The notes under the pieces were generated by a model, which was given only the letters and a program-made list of their open reading frames with translations, was not told where the DNA came from and ran no database searches. A DNA stretch of 64,000 nt from Prochlorococcus sp. AG-402-P18. Its GTDB lineage: Bacteria; Cyanobacteriota; Cyanobacteriia; PCC-6307; Cyanobiaceae. The stretch is from positions 18,961 through 82,960 of the forward strand of contig QCJC01000010.1 of the NCBI GenBank assembly GCA_003216275.1, given 5' to 3'. The translations under genes were made by a program, and so were the position numbers. This document shows positions 48,012 through 58,143 of this stretch, piece by piece. Within the stretch, counting starts at the first letter, position 1. Each line of letters begins with the position of its first letter.

Positions 48012-48614
48012 TCAACTTTCACTTGGATGACTGATGACTCTATCGATAAGACCATAATTTTTTGCTTCTTCAGCACTTAAAAAGTAATCACGGTCAGTAT
48101 CTTTTTCTATTTTTTCATATGTTTGTCCTGTCATCTCTGCCATTGATTTGTTAAGCATTTCTTTTATTCGCAGAATTTCACGAGCTTCTATTTCTATATC
48201 GCTTGCTTGTCTTTGTGCTGTGCCTCCAAGTGGTTGGTGGATCATGATTCTGCTGTGAGGAAGTGCAAGTCTTTTTCCTTTAGTTCCAGCAGACAACAAA
48301 AATGCTCCCATTGATGCAGCTAATCCAACACAAATGGTTACTATGTCACTTTTTACATATTTCATCGTGTCGAATATTGCTAATCCAGCAGTCACAGATC
48401 CTCCAGGGCTATTTACATAAAGATAAATTGGTTTACTGCTATCTTCTGAGTCAAGATAAAGCATTTGAGCTACTAGGCTATTTGCGATACCGTCGTTTAC
48501 TTCTTGTCCAAGAAATAAAATCCTCTCAGCGCCTAGTCTTGTATAGATGTCAACCCATCTTTCAAATTGACTTCCTGGTAGACGGTATGGAACGCTTGGT
48601 GTACCTATAGGCAT
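48012..48614 (-). CDS. clpP3: ATP-dependent Clp protease catalytic subunit (ClpP3 type)
   Basis: The 200-residue serine protease subunit has its catalytic Ser in [14 protein letters not shown] (about 101), the His in [12 protein letters not shown] (about 126) and a later Asp in DRDYFLS. It cuts unfolded substrates fed by a ClpC/ClpX ring. Pairing with clpR upstream on the same strand (60-nt gap) is the pattern of the mixed ClpP3/R core of cyanobacteria. ATG start. Confidence 0.92.
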   Translation of the reverse strand: MPIGTPSVPYRLPGSQFERWVDIYTRLGAERILFLGQEVNDGIANSLVAQMLYLDSEDSSKPIYLYVNSPGGSVTAGLAIFDTMKYVKSDIVTICVGLAASMGAFLLSAGTKGKRLALPHSRIMIHQPLGGTAQRQASDIEIEAREILRIKEMLNKSMAEMTGQTYEKIEKDTDRDYFLSAEEAKNYGLIDRVISHPSES

Positions 48615-48674
48615 GATTTGTTAATAAATAGTTGGAATTAAAGGTTTTAAAATAATTTTGTTGGATTACCTTGA

Positions 48675-49349
48675 TTAGGTTGGAATAACATTTTCATTTG
48701 GTAAGTCTTTCCTACTTTTTAGAACTCGATCTATTACGCCATATTCAACCGCTTCTTGAGGGTTCAGGTAGCTCATCCGATCGGAATCTTTAGATAATTG
48801 TTCTACTGTTCTTCCAGTATTTTGACTAAGGATTTCTAGCATTGCTTTTTTGTTATGAATTACTTCTTTCGCTCTTATTTGAATATCTGTCGCTTGACCT
48901 TGTGCCCCGCTTCTAGGCTGATGAAGAACGATTGAAGCATGAGGCAATGCTGCTCTTTGCCCTTTGGTTCCTGCCGAGAGGATGACTGCTGCTGTTCCCA
49001 TTGCCTGCCCTATACAAATTGTATGAACAGGAGGTTTGACGTATCTAAGGGTATCGCAAATCGCAAAAGCTTCTGTTTCGAATCCAATTGCATCACCTGT
49101 GTACCAACTGGTTCCGGTTGAGTTTATGTAGAAATAAATAGGCTTTTCTGAATTATCAAATTCTAGAAAAAGAAGTTGAGCAATTATTAGCTCAGTGACA
49201 TCCATCCCTAATTGTCTTTTTGCATCATCATCAGAGAATAATGGTAAGCCTAAATAAACAATCCTTTCTTTAAGAAGAAGTGAAGGTAGATCAGGTGGTG
49301 GAGTTCTCATTACGGCAGATTCGCCGTAATAGGGAGCAGATACAGTCAT
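48675..49349 (-). CDS. clpR: Inactive Clp protease subunit ClpR
   Basis: The 224-residue ClpP homolog has GQAMGTAAVILSAG where the active ClpP has [14 protein letters not shown], so the catalytic Ser is replaced by Gly while the His segment LPHASIVLHQP persists. A longer loop (TGTSWYTGDAIGFETEAF) near residue 86 is typical of ClpR. It forms the mixed heptamer with ClpP3. First gene of the pair, ATG start. Confidence 0.94.
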   Translation of the reverse strand: MTVSAPYYGESAVMRTPPPDLPSLLLKERIVYLGLPLFSDDDAKRQLGMDVTELIIAQLLFLEFDNSEKPIYFYINSTGTSWYTGDAIGFETEAFAICDTLRYVKPPVHTICIGQAMGTAAVILSAGTKGQRAALPHASIVLHQPRSGAQGQATDIQIRAKEVIHNKKAMLEILSQNTGRTVEQLSKDSDRMSYLNPQEAVEYGVIDRVLKSRKDLPNENVIPT

Positions 49350-49387
49350 ATGAAGTTGAGTCTTCCTGGATTGAAGCCTAGCTAGAT

Positions 49388-50497
49388 CTAGCCCTGAGGT
49401 GCTTTTTTGGCTTCAAATTTGTTTGGGGGCTGATCATTTGAAGCTTTACTAAATACCATTCTTCCAGTTGGCGTTTGTAATGCCCCAGTTACAATTACTT
49501 CTATCCTCTTACCTATCCATTGAAGACCCTCCTCAATAACTACCATTGTTCCATCTTCAAGATAGGCAATACCTTGCGAATTTTCTTTCCCTTCTCTTAC
49601 TACTTTTAAATTTAACTTCTCACCAGGTTGAACCTCAGGTCTAACAGCAAGAACCAGATCGCTTAAGTTCAAGACTTTTACTTCTTGTACTTGAGCTACT
49701 TGAGATAAGTTGTAATCAATAGTGATTAGTAATCCCGAAATATCAGAGGTTAATTTTAAAAGAATTTCATCAGTTCCCTCTCCTTCATATTTTGTACTAT
49801 TTACGACTAACCTTCTTCCATAAGTTTCTCTTAATTGATTTAACAACTTTAGACCTCTTCTTCCTTTTCCTCTTTTCTCACTATTATTTGAATCTGCTAA
49901 TTTTTGAAGTTCATCAATAACTGATTGTGCAACTATAATTTGACCTTCAATTAATCCAAGTTTAATTAGGGCTTGAATTCGACCGTCAATTATGACACTA
50001 GTATCTAAAACTTTAGCGTTTGCTGGTGTTAAAATTCCATCTGCAATTAATAATGCTTCAGTATTATTTGGATTGAAAAGACGTAAAACAGTGCGACCAT
50101 GAACATCAGCAAGATTGTATGCTAGTACTACAAAGAAAATGTTGCTGAGTACTGCAAATATAGGTTTTACGAAAAATAATTCTTTAGGTAATGGTAAAAG
50201 GAGTACAGGTACTAATAAAAGAGTTGCTATTAATAGTCCTAAAACAATGCCTATTGACCTACTAATCAATAGATCGGTAGGCATTGTTCGTATCTTTTGA
50301 ATTAATTTATTCCTAAATTGCTGAAAAATAAAAGCTATTAGAAGACCAACTAAAGCGGTTAATCCTGATAAAGCAATTTTTAAATTTTTTAGATTTGTAA
50401 TTTGATCTAAAGTAGCTTCAGGTAACCAATTGACTCCAACCCATCCGGTGATGGCACCTGAAATGAGAAATAAAAATAGGATAAAAAGGTCTGCCAT
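49388..50497 (-). CDS. PIN/TRAM-domain membrane protein (YacL-like)
   Basis: The 369-residue protein has about four N-terminal membrane helices (1-135), and a PIN domain (about 160-280) with KVLDTSVIIDGRIQALIKLG. The acidic residues of the PIN nuclease site are visible in this segment and again in SGLLITIDYNLSQVA. The C-terminal TRAM domain (about 300-355) has PGEKLNLKVVREGKENSQGIAYLEDGT. Proteins of this layout are thought to be RNases anchored to the membrane, but targets are unknown. Confidence 0.86.
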   Translation of the reverse strand: MADLFILFLFLISGAITGWVGVNWLPEATLDQITNLKNLKIALSGLTALVGLLIAFIFQQFRNKLIQKIRTMPTDLLISRSIGIVLGLLIATLLLVPVLLLPLPKELFFVKPIFAVLSNIFFVVLAYNLADVHGRTVLRLFNPNNTEALLIADGILTPANAKVLDTSVIIDGRIQALIKLGLIEGQIIVAQSVIDELQKLADSNNSEKRGKGRRGLKLLNQLRETYGRRLVVNSTKYEGEGTDEILLKLTSDISGLLITIDYNLSQVAQVQEVKVLNLSDLVLAVRPEVQPGEKLNLKVVREGKENSQGIAYLEDGTMVVIEEGLQWIGKRIEVIVTGALQTPTGRMVFSKASNDQPPNKFEAKKAPQG

Positions 50498-50614
50498 ATA
50501 TTCAGGTTATGCTTACTTCACGTTTTTTTCTAAAGCTTTATTCATTTTCAAAGATTTAATTTGTGAAATCGAGAGTGATGACCGTTCATTTGGGTTTACA
50601 TATAAAGAGGTCAA

Positions 50615-51838
50615 ATGGTAAAGCCGCCAAGAAGTGCATATTTGCATATCCCCTTTTGCCATAAAAGATGTTTTTACTGTGATTTTTCTATCATCCCTTT
50701 AGGTGATAGCGCTCGAGCCCCTGGTAGTCCAGGAATAACTTCCATTAACGCATATTTGGATCTTCTTCATAAAGAGATTTTACTAGCACCAAAAGGGCCT
50801 CCTTTATCAACTATTTATTTTGGTGGTGGTACGCCTTCTCTTTTAAATCAAAATGAGTTGCGAGATTTGTTAGAGAACCTTCAAAGAAAGTTTGGATTTC
50901 AAGAAGGGGCGGAGATTACGATGGAGGTAGATCCAGCAACATTTTCAGAAAGTGACCTTAAAGAGTTTTTGAAAATAGGTATTAATAGATTGAGCCTTGG
51001 GGGACAATCTTTTGATGATAATACTTTGGTTTCAATAGGGAGGAAGCATAATAGTTCAGAATTAATAGAAGCATGTAATTGGGTAAATCAATTATTAAAA
51101 AAAGGTTTATTGAGAAGCTGGAGTCTTGATTTGATTCAGAATCTACCAGGCTTAGATCTTTGTAAGTGGTTGAAAGAATTAGATCAAGCAGTTCAGTCGC
51201 AGGCTCCGCATTTATCAATTTATGATTTAACTATTGAATCAAATACTGTTTTTGGACGAAGAAATCAAAAAGGTGAATTAAATATCCCAAATGAATCTTT
51301 AGCGCTAGAAATTGATCTAGAAACAAATCAATTCCTTAAACGGAGAGGTTTCTCTCGATATGAAATCTCAAGTTATTCTTTGCCTGGCCATACATCGCGT
51401 CACAATCGTATGTATTGGAGTGGTTCTGGTTGGTGGGGATTTGGAATGGGCGCAACAAGTGCCCCATGGGGTGAAAGATTTTCTAGGCCAAGAACGATAG
51501 CTGCATATAAAAAATGGGTGGAAGAACAAGAAATTAAAAAAACAGAGCCAACTTTATTTATTAATCGCTCAAGTTCAATGCCACTGGATGAATTACTAAT
51601 GGTTGGTTTAAGAAGAAGGGAAGGAGTTCATGTTGAGGAAATCGCTATAAATTCTGGTTGGTCTAAAGAAAAATGTAATAAGGATTTGAAATTATTAGAT
51701 AAGTATTGGTCAGTCTTTTTAAAGAAAGGTCATTTAATAAAAAACAACGGTCGTTATTTTTTGAGTAATCCAAAAGGTATGCAAATTAGTAATCAAATTT
51801 TGATTCAGATGTTTTCATGGTGGGATTCCATCAATTGA
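50615..51838 (+). CDS. hemW: HemW-type radical SAM protein (HemN-like)
   Basis: The 407-residue radical SAM enzyme has [18 protein letters not shown], where the CxxxCxxC motif binds a [4Fe-4S] cluster, together with [12 protein letters not shown] and [35 protein letters not shown] and a C-terminal winged-helix-like part follow. This layout fits HemW-type proteins, which chaperone heme or were mis-annotated as oxygen-independent coproporphyrinogen oxidases. Distinguishing the two needs biochemistry. ATG at 50615. Confidence 0.86.
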   Translation: MVKPPRSAYLHIPFCHKRCFYCDFSIIPLGDSARAPGSPGITSINAYLDLLHKEILLAPKGPPLSTIYFGGGTPSLLNQNELRDLLENLQRKFGFQEGAEITMEVDPATFSESDLKEFLKIGINRLSLGGQSFDDNTLVSIGRKHNSSELIEACNWVNQLLKKGLLRSWSLDLIQNLPGLDLCKWLKELDQAVQSQAPHLSIYDLTIESNTVFGRRNQKGELNIPNESLALEIDLETNQFLKRRGFSRYEISSYSLPGHTSRHNRMYWSGSGWWGFGMGATSAPWGERFSRPRTIAAYKKWVEEQEIKKTEPTLFINRSSSMPLDELLMVGLRRREGVHVEEIAINSGWSKEKCNKDLKLLDKYWSVFLKKGHLIKNNGRYFLSNPKGMQISNQILIQMFSWWDSIN

Positions 51839-52599
51839 GTTGATTTAATCCATTCTTTTAAAGCATTTATGCAAAGTTCACGTCCTGGAATTAAAGGCTT
51901 TGCGAAAGGAGGTTGTTTGTTTGAGAGTCCAAGAAGATCAGCTGTAACTCTAACTTGCCCATCACATTTCTCTCCTGCTCCAATTCCAATAACAGGTATA
52001 GTTAAATCCTTTTGTATTCTGCTAGCAATTTCTTCTGGGATATGTTCTAAAACAATTGCAAAACATCCAGATTTTTGCAACATTTCAGAATCTTTCAAAA
52101 TTTTATCCTGACTCTCTTTGTCCTTTGCTTGTGTTCGATATCCAATTTGATGTACAGATTGTGGAGTCAAACCAAGATGACCCATTACTGGTATTCCCAT
52201 TCTTATAAGTCTTTTAATTACCAATAGAGTCTCAGGCTCAGCTCCTTCTAATTTCACTGCTGAAGCTGAGGAGTTTTTTAAAAGAGATCCTGCAGCTTCA
52301 ACAGCCTTATCTTCTCCACATTGATAACTTAGGAAGGGAAGATCACAAACAACCAATGGTTGTTTTGATAGTGGTTTAGAAAAACCTCTACAAACAGCTT
52401 GAGTGTGATGAAGAATTTGATCAAGCGTCACAGGAAGCGTCGTGTTATGTCCTAAAACAACCATTCCAAGAGAATCCCCTACAAGGACTACATCCGCGCC
52501 TGAGGCTTCAACTATTGAGGAGGAAATCGCATCCCAAGCTGTTAATACAGTTATCTGTTTCCCCAATTCTTTAAAACGAACCAATTCTGTGGTTAGCAT
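51805..52599 (-). CDS. panB: 3-methyl-2-oxobutanoate hydroxymethyltransferase
   Basis: PanB forms ketopantoate in pantothenate synthesis. The 264-residue barrel protein has [36 protein letters not shown], the metal-binding Asp, [27 protein letters not shown] and [16 protein letters not shown]. It overlaps the hemW 3' end by 34 nt in convergent orientation. ATG start. Confidence 0.96.
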   Translation of the reverse strand: MLTTELVRFKELGKQITVLTAWDAISSSIVEASGADVVLVGDSLGMVVLGHNTTLPVTLDQILHHTQAVCRGFSKPLSKQPLVVCDLPFLSYQCGEDKAVEAAGSLLKNSSASAVKLEGAEPETLLVIKRLIRMGIPVMGHLGLTPQSVHQIGYRTQAKDKESQDKILKDSEMLQKSGCFAIVLEHIPEEIASRIQKDLTIPVIGIGAGEKCDGQVRVTADLLGLSNKQPPFAKPLIPGRELCINALKEWIKSTQLMESHHENI

Positions 52600-52639
52600 T
52601 TAATTCTCAATAACATGAGTGGCTATTGGTAGAATCTTA

Positions 52640-52739
52640 GTGACTCGGCTCCATGCGGCTATGACGCCTAAATCTGGTCAGAACCGGAAGGTGGCAGCCA
52701 TAAGGGATGCTCAAAGCAGGCGTGGACTCCGGGTCACCT
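52640..52739 (+). ncRNA. ffs: Signal recognition particle RNA (small bacterial type)
   Basis: About 100 nt fold into one long hairpin. Outer arms GTGACTCGG and CCGGGTCAC pair with one wobble, and the apical region contains the conserved GGTCAGAACCGGAAGGTGGCAGCC Ffh-binding segment (internal loop motifs GGTCAG, CCGGAAG, GCAGCC). It works with Ffh in co-translational membrane targeting. A TAGAAT -10-like hexamer is 4 nt upstream (52630-52635). It lies on the opposite strand to ftsZ and panB. Confidence 0.95.
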
Positions 52740-52761
52740 CAATTGTAGTCGATTTTAAATC

Positions 52762-53871
52762 CTAACGATTCTGTCTTAACCTTAAAAACTCTGGTATTGA
52801 GGCACCTGCTTCTTTGTTTTCAGACTGCTCATAAAGAGCTTGTGGAGATAATCTTGCCCTATTCCTATCATTTGAATAAGTTTGGTTACTGTCGAATCCT
52901 GTCGCTATGACTGTTACTCGGATTTCACCTTCTAATCTTTCATCAACTACAGTTCCAACAATAATATTAGCCTCTGGATCAACAACATCTGAAATGACCT
53001 CAGAAGCTGAAGTCATATCTTCAAGTGTCATATCTTTTCCTCCTGTGATATTGATTACACATCCTTTAGCTCCATCTATTCGAGCAGCTTCTAACAGAGG
53101 ACTATTTATTGCAGCTTGAGCAGCTTCTATAGCTCTAGATCGGCCAGAACCTAAACCTATGCCTAAAAGAGCTGTTCCTGCCTCAGTCATAACAGATCTA
53201 ACATCCGCAAAATCAACGTTTACTAATCCTGGACATGTGATTATGTCGCTTATTCCCTGAACCCCCTTCATTAAAACATCATCAGCACTCCTAAATGCTT
53301 CTTGCAAAGGTGCTCCTGAAATAACATCCTTAAGTCTGTCATTAGGAATAACTATTAAAGTGTCCACGTTTTCCGCAAGCCTTGCGATACCTTCATCGGC
53401 TTGTCTTAAACGACGTTTTCCTTCAAAACTAAATGGTTTTGTAACTATTCCAACAGTCAAAGCACCACTCTCTTTGGCTACTTGAGCAACTACTGGGGCT
53501 GCGCCTGTACCTGTACCTCCTCCCATTCCAGCAGCGATAAATACAAGATCCACGCCCTCTAATGCTTGTTGAAGGTCAGTTTTGGATTCTTCTGCTGCTT
53601 TTTGACCAATGCTTGGATTCCCACCAGCACCAAGACCTCTAGTTAGTGTTTGACCAAGCTGAACTCTATTAGTTGCAGATGATTGGATGAGAGCTTGGGC
53701 ATCAGTATTGAGTACGCGATAAGTAACTCCATCAAGATCACTATCGATCATTCGGTTGACAGCATTACTACCTCCGCCCCCAACTCCAATAACCTCTATG
53801 CGTGCAGATTGACTAGGTAGGATTCCTTCATCCATGTTGAAACTTGATTTGCTTCCTATTCCCATCACCAT
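52762..53871 (-). CDS. ftsZ: Cell-division GTPase FtsZ
   Basis: FtsZ forms the division ring. The 369-residue tubulin-like protein has [18 protein letters not shown], the GTP signature [16 protein letters not shown] (about 109-124), the T7-loop region DFADVRSVM and the C-terminal tail with [10 protein letters not shown], a short conserved tail for partner proteins. ATG at 53871 or the ATG two codons on at 53865. Confidence 0.98.
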   Translation of the reverse strand: MVMGIGSKSSFNMDEGILPSQSARIEVIGVGGGGSNAVNRMIDSDLDGVTYRVLNTDAQALIQSSATNRVQLGQTLTRGLGAGGNPSIGQKAAEESKTDLQQALEGVDLVFIAAGMGGGTGTGAAPVVAQVAKESGALTVGIVTKPFSFEGKRRLRQADEGIARLAENVDTLIVIPNDRLKDVISGAPLQEAFRSADDVLMKGVQGISDIITCPGLVNVDFADVRSVMTEAGTALLGIGLGSGRSRAIEAAQAAINSPLLEAARIDGAKGCVINITGGKDMTLEDMTSASEVISDVVDPEANIIVGTVVDERLEGEIRVTVIATGFDSNQTYSNDRNRARLSPQALYEQSENKEAGASIPEFLRLRQNR

Positions 53872-54028
53872 ATTCAGGATTAGAACTAGTTTTGGGCATT
53901 ATGAACAGCATCCATGAATTCTGTTGGTTTATTGGTTCAAATTGATTAACAAATTAATTCGTTTAGTTGATCAGGATTTTTTGTAGATTTGTCAACAAAG
54001 AGAACAGAAGCTAGTCATTGCAAGGTTT

Positions 54029-54859
54029 TTAGCTCTCCTTCTCCAGTATCTTTTCGGTTTTTAATTCTGGTTTGTCTGGATCTTTAAGGTCTACTGTTTT
54101 TACTTTTGTGTTGATTAAAAGATTTGGTAATGTTTTTTGAAGTTGATTTAGTTTATTGATTTGCTCTCTTAAACGATCAGTATTCGCTCCTAAAAGAACA
54201 GAATTGAAATGTTTTGTTTCTATGGCGATTTCTTGAAGAGGATTAACTTTGATTTTTAGAAGTGCGCTGGAAAGGGTAAACCTATTTTTTAAGATTGATA
54301 TGATGTCATCTTTATTGTTTAGATTCCAACCCTCTACATGTATGTTTATTTTATTTTTGTTTGATTGATTTATATAATTAATAGGGATCCAATTCCCTTC
54401 TATATCAATCATTCCATTCTCAACTCTATTTGATATAACCCTACTTGCAAAAGCTACAGGTTCCCTTTCTACAATGTTTATATGAATCCCAGGAGGGAAA
54501 AAATTACGGCTTACTGAGATACCTTTGAGTGGAAGCTTTTTCATTAAATAGGCTTCTATCTCTTTTGGATTTAACTCTAATAAGTTTTTAGGAAAGAAAA
54601 TGTTAGTGGCTTTTCTTATATTATTTTCGGTTATACTAGAAAGTCCTGTTATTTCTACTTGTCCTGAGTTAATAGGACTCCAAGCCTGATTTAGATATGT
54701 GAATATAAGAAAAGTTGCGATACTGGAAAAAGAGAATAATTGCCAGATATCTATTAAAAAAGTTTTATTTTTAAAAATATTTGGAATTTTCTTGTTTGAT
54801 CTATGTCCTTTACTAATTGATATTCTATTGGATTGTTTCTTCCCTTTTAAAGGTCGCAT
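54029..54859 (-). CDS. ftsQ: Cell-division protein FtsQ/DivIB
   Basis: The 276-residue protein has a basic cytoplasmic N-terminus (1-32), one membrane helix (about 42-59) and an extracytoplasmic POTRA domain (QVEITGLSSITENNIRKAT, about 70-88) followed by the FtsQ beta region. It joins the early and late division proteins. Position upstream of ftsZ on the same strand and downstream of ddl is typical of the dcw cluster. It overlaps the preceding gene by 13 nt. Confidence 0.9.
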   Translation of the reverse strand: MRPLKGKKQSNRISISKGHRSNKKIPNIFKNKTFLIDIWQLFSFSSIATFLIFTYLNQAWSPINSGQVEITGLSSITENNIRKATNIFFPKNLLELNPKEIEAYLMKKLPLKGISVSRNFFPPGIHINIVEREPVAFASRVISNRVENGMIDIEGNWIPINYINQSNKNKINIHVEGWNLNNKDDIISILKNRFTLSSALLKIKVNPLQEIAIETKHFNSVLLGANTDRLREQINKLNQLQKTLPNLLINTKVKTVDLKDPDKPELKTEKILEKES

Positions 54860-55257
54860 CTTGCTTTAGACATAAGTTTATCCATCCATTGACGAGCACG
54901 ATCGGCATCTGAAAAAGGTACATCTATTACATTACCTGCTCCTACCAGTCTTAGCCGGCAGCGTCCTTGAGACTCTTGTGTTAAGGGTGCTTCACCTGAG
55001 CTTAGAGCCATTAATTCAACCATTTCTAGTTTTTTTACTTCAAAAGTTGCTTCCTCTTTAAAATTTCCTGCCTCAAAGCTGCTCCAGCACAAAGAGCCAT
55101 CTTTTAATCGCGCGGCACCAGTACCGTCAAGCTTGGCAAGCTCTGACCCTTTAGCCCAATCTAAATAGAGGTTCTGCCGTCTTCTCTCAAGCCAGCCAAG
55201 GGCAGCTATAAGAAAAAAAGCCATCAACAAAGGCAACCAAAGAAGACCGTGAATCAT
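54847..55257 (-). CDS. Membrane-anchored cyanobacterial protein in division cluster
   Basis: The 136-residue protein has an N-terminal helix (about 3-23, HGLLWLPLLMAFFLIAALGWL) and a soluble beta-rich part with CRLRLVGAGNVIDVPFSDADRARQWM. No domain is named. It lies between ddl and ftsQ and overlaps the ftsQ start, so it is likely co-translated with FtsQ. A division role is inferred from position only. Confidence 0.7.
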   Translation of the reverse strand: MIHGLLWLPLLMAFFLIAALGWLERRRQNLYLDWAKGSELAKLDGTGAARLKDGSLCWSSFEAGNFKEEATFEVKKLEMVELMALSSGEAPLTQESQGRCRLRLVGAGNVIDVPFSDADRARQWMDKLMSKARCDL

Positions 55258-55292
55258 TTTCTAGATAAGAGATTTAATAAATCCATGGTTAA

Positions 55293-56354
55293 TTATTCTG
55301 TAGCTATTTCTATGAGACTAGCAACAAGTTTTTCAGGTTTTAATCCGGAAGCCTCCCATAACATTGGGTACATGCTGGTTTTTGTGAAGCCAGGCAAGGT
55401 ATTAACTTCATTTATATAAATCTGTTGCGAGTTTTCATGGTAAAAGAAATCCACTCTCGCTAAACCAAAAGCATTAATAGCCTTACATGCATCAATAGCT
55501 AATGTTTGTATTTTTTTTGATATGTTCTTATTCAAATCAGCTGGGATAATTGTACTGCTTAGACTCTCATTATATTTTGACGCATATGTATACCAATCAC
55601 CTTGAAATTTAACTTCGCCAACAACAGAAGATCTCATGACTGATTTCCCTAATACTCCGCATTCAAGTTCTCTACCTTCTATGTTTTTTTCTATAATTAT
55701 TCTTTCATCATAGTTTTCAGCAACTTTGATTGCATTAACAAGCTCCTTTTTTGAATATGCTTTAGTTATTCCAATAGATGAACCTAAATTAGCTGGTTTT
55801 ACAAAACATGGGTAATTGATATCTTTATCTATTTTATTAAAAATAGACTCCATAAATAAATTATTCAATCCATTTTCTTTGTTTAAATAAACATAGGGAA
55901 CTTGAGGTAGATTAAATGATTTAAAAATAGATTTCATTGCTATCTTATCCATTCCTAAAGATGAACCTAGAATTCCTGAACCAACAAAGGGCTTTCCTGT
56001 TAACTTAAATAATCCTTGAATAACTCCATCCTCTCCATTAGGACCATGTAATGCAGGAAACCATATATCAACTTTGTCACTTTCTTTTGCTAGGTTTGTA
56101 AGTCTATTTATTGAATCTTTATTACTTCCAAGAGTTGAACTCGATCTATTTTTTTTTAATAAAATTGATTTTGAGTATTCACAATCCCCCCAAAAGCCAT
56201 ACTTATCTATATAAATTGGATTTACAATAAAAGTCTCATTATTGTAAGAATGTGTTAAAGCATTGTAAATAGTTCTAGCAGAGTTAATAGAAACATTGTG
56301 TTCGCTTGATTCCCCACCAAAAACAAGTCCTATAGTAAGTTTTTTATTAATCAT
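55293..56354 (-). CDS. ddl: D-alanine--D-alanine ligase
   Basis: Ddl makes the D-Ala-D-Ala dipeptide for peptidoglycan. The 353-residue ATP-grasp enzyme has VFGGESSEHNVSINSA (about 11-26), PALHGPNGEDGVIQG, YPCFVKPANLGSSIGITKA (ATP-binding) and the metal-binding INEVNTLPGFTKTSMYP. ATG at 56354. Confidence 0.97.
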   Translation of the reverse strand: MINKKLTIGLVFGGESSEHNVSINSARTIYNALTHSYNNETFIVNPIYIDKYGFWGDCEYSKSILLKKNRSSSTLGSNKDSINRLTNLAKESDKVDIWFPALHGPNGEDGVIQGLFKLTGKPFVGSGILGSSLGMDKIAMKSIFKSFNLPQVPYVYLNKENGLNNLFMESIFNKIDKDINYPCFVKPANLGSSIGITKAYSKKELVNAIKVAENYDERIIIEKNIEGRELECGVLGKSVMRSSVVGEVKFQGDWYTYASKYNESLSSTIIPADLNKNISKKIQTLAIDACKAINAFGLARVDFFYHENSQQIYINEVNTLPGFTKTSMYPMLWEASGLKPEKLVASLIEIATE

Positions 56355-56408
56355 ATTTATCTTAAGTACTAAAAATTTTTCAGGTGTTTTATTGAATCTG
56401 TTAGCATT

Positions 56409-57800
56409 TTATACTAAAATTCCAGTTAATGAAAATGGACGTATTTGATTGATTTTTATATTAACTTTCTCACCAGGTTGATGTGATTTTTCATTGTTTT
56501 GAGATCTTGGGAAGAACGTTAGTCTATTTGTTCTTGTTCTTCCCATTAGTTGAGAATTATTTTTTGGATTTATACTCTCAATAAGTACTTCTTGTATTGA
56601 GTCTTGATACCTTAAATTCCTTTCTTTTGCAACCTTCTCAACTAAACTATTTATTTCTCTAAGCCTATCAATTTTTATATTTTCTGCTAATTGATTAGGC
56701 CATGAAGCAGCAGGTGTGTTTGGTCTAGGTGAATATGCTGCTGTATTGACAAGGTCAAATTTGATATCCTCAATAATTGATAAGGTTTCTTCAAAATCTT
56801 GCTTTGTCTCACCAGGAAAAGCTACAATAGCATCTGCAGTAACTGATGACTTAGGCATTACTTGCTTAATATAATTTATAATTTCTTTATAGGTTTGAAT
56901 AGTATAGCCTCTGGCCATATTTTTAAGTATTTTATTGCTACCACTTTGAAAAGGGATGTGAAAATGTTCACAAACTTTGGGAAGTCTTGCGCAGACATCT
57001 ATTAACTCTTTTGTAAAATATCTAGGATGACTTGTAGCAAATCTAATACGCTCAATACCCTCAATATCGTGAATATATTCTAATAAGTATGAAAGTGTTA
57101 ATTGTCCGGATTCATTATATTCATAAGCTTTAAAATCTCGACCATAAGCATCTATATTCTGTCCTAAAAGAGTAATTTCTTTATATCCAATTTTTGCTAA
57201 TTCTTCTATCTCTTTTTTAATTGCTTGTGGTGTCCTTGATTGTTCTTTCCCTCGAACCGAAGGGACTACGCAATAAGTGCATCGCTCATTACATCCATAG
57301 ATTATATTGACCCAACCACAGACAGCACTCTCTCTTCGTGCTGTTGTTATGTCTTCGTATATGTGCTGTTCATCGGTGGCCAAAACTTGGTGTCCATTAT
57401 CAACTTGATTAAGTAGAGTTTCAAGTCGATTAGCATGCTGAGGTCCCATTACAAGATCTATCTCTGGAACTCTTCTTAATAGGGTTTCTCCTTCTTGTTG
57501 AGCTAAGCAGCCTGCAATAATGATCTTTAGATTAGGATCTAATTTTTTTCTTCTAGCTTGCCGACCTAAATAGCTGTAAACTTTTTGTTCAGCATTATCT
57601 CGAATTGTACAAGTGTTGTAGAGAATCAAGTCCGCTTTAAGCTCCTCCTTTGCAAGTTCATAACCCATCTTTTGCAATATGCCGGACATTCTCTCTGAAT
57701 CTGCTTTATTCATTTGACAGCCAAAAGTAGTAATCCAATAACTTCCTCTGTTAGTTCTAATAGATTTGCTCTGTTTACTAGGGGCTATGAATGCTGTCAT
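56409..57800 (-). CDS. miaB: tRNA-2-methylthio-N6-isopentenyladenosine synthase
   Basis: MiaB adds a methylthio group to A37 of certain tRNAs. The 463-residue protein has the N-terminal UPF0004 domain with three Cys ([26 protein letters not shown]) and the radical [18 protein letters not shown] cluster motif. The C-terminal TRAM-like part follows [13 protein letters not shown] start at 57800. Confidence 0.96.
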   Translation of the reverse strand: MTAFIAPSKQSKSIRTNRGSYWITTFGCQMNKADSERMSGILQKMGYELAKEELKADLILYNTCTIRDNAEQKVYSYLGRQARRKKLDPNLKIIIAGCLAQQEGETLLRRVPEIDLVMGPQHANRLETLLNQVDNGHQVLATDEQHIYEDITTARRESAVCGWVNIIYGCNERCTYCVVPSVRGKEQSRTPQAIKKEIEELAKIGYKEITLLGQNIDAYGRDFKAYEYNESGQLTLSYLLEYIHDIEGIERIRFATSHPRYFTKELIDVCARLPKVCEHFHIPFQSGSNKILKNMARGYTIQTYKEIINYIKQVMPKSSVTADAIVAFPGETKQDFEETLSIIEDIKFDLVNTAAYSPRPNTPAASWPNQLAENIKIDRLREINSLVEKVAKERNLRYQDSIQEVLIESINPKNNSQLMGRTRTNRLTFFPRSQNNEKSHQPGEKVNIKINQIRPFSLTGILV

Positions 57801-57864
57801 CGCAGATGTATTTTTTCCTTGAGAAAAAGATTTTTGAGATTAATTCCTAAAAGAGAAGTTCAAG

Positions 57865-57938
57865 GGCGAGCGAGGGGATTCGAACCCCCGAATAGCGGCG
57901 CCACAAGCCGCTGCCTTAACCACTTGGCGACGCCCGCC
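57865..57938 (-). tRNA. tRNA-His (anticodon GTG)
   Basis: The reverse complement is a 74-nt cloverleaf with an extra 5' G (position -1) opposite C73, the hallmark of tRNA-His. Acceptor GCGGGCG/CGCTCGC has a G-T pair, the anticodon stem-loop is GCGGC-TTGTGGC-GCCGC (anticodon GTG), and the T-loop is GGTTCGAATCC. Confidence 0.96.
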
Positions 57939-58143
57939 TTGTGTTATTAATCTACCAATAATTTGTCATTTTGAGATTTCAAAATGATTTTGGTAAACAA
58001 ATTTTGCCTAAAATTATTGTAGATAGAATGGTTTAAAAATATCACTTTTTATATCTTGATCACAACGCAATTGATAGGTAATGAAGTTACTGTGGAATAA
58101 GTACCCGAATTAACAAAATCTCGGGATTGAAATCTATTCGAAA

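Noticed and set aside
57714..57950. Plus-strand 78-codon frame over tRNA-His and miaB start
   Set aside because: It overlaps a certain tRNA and the miaB N-terminus in antisense and has no support of its own.
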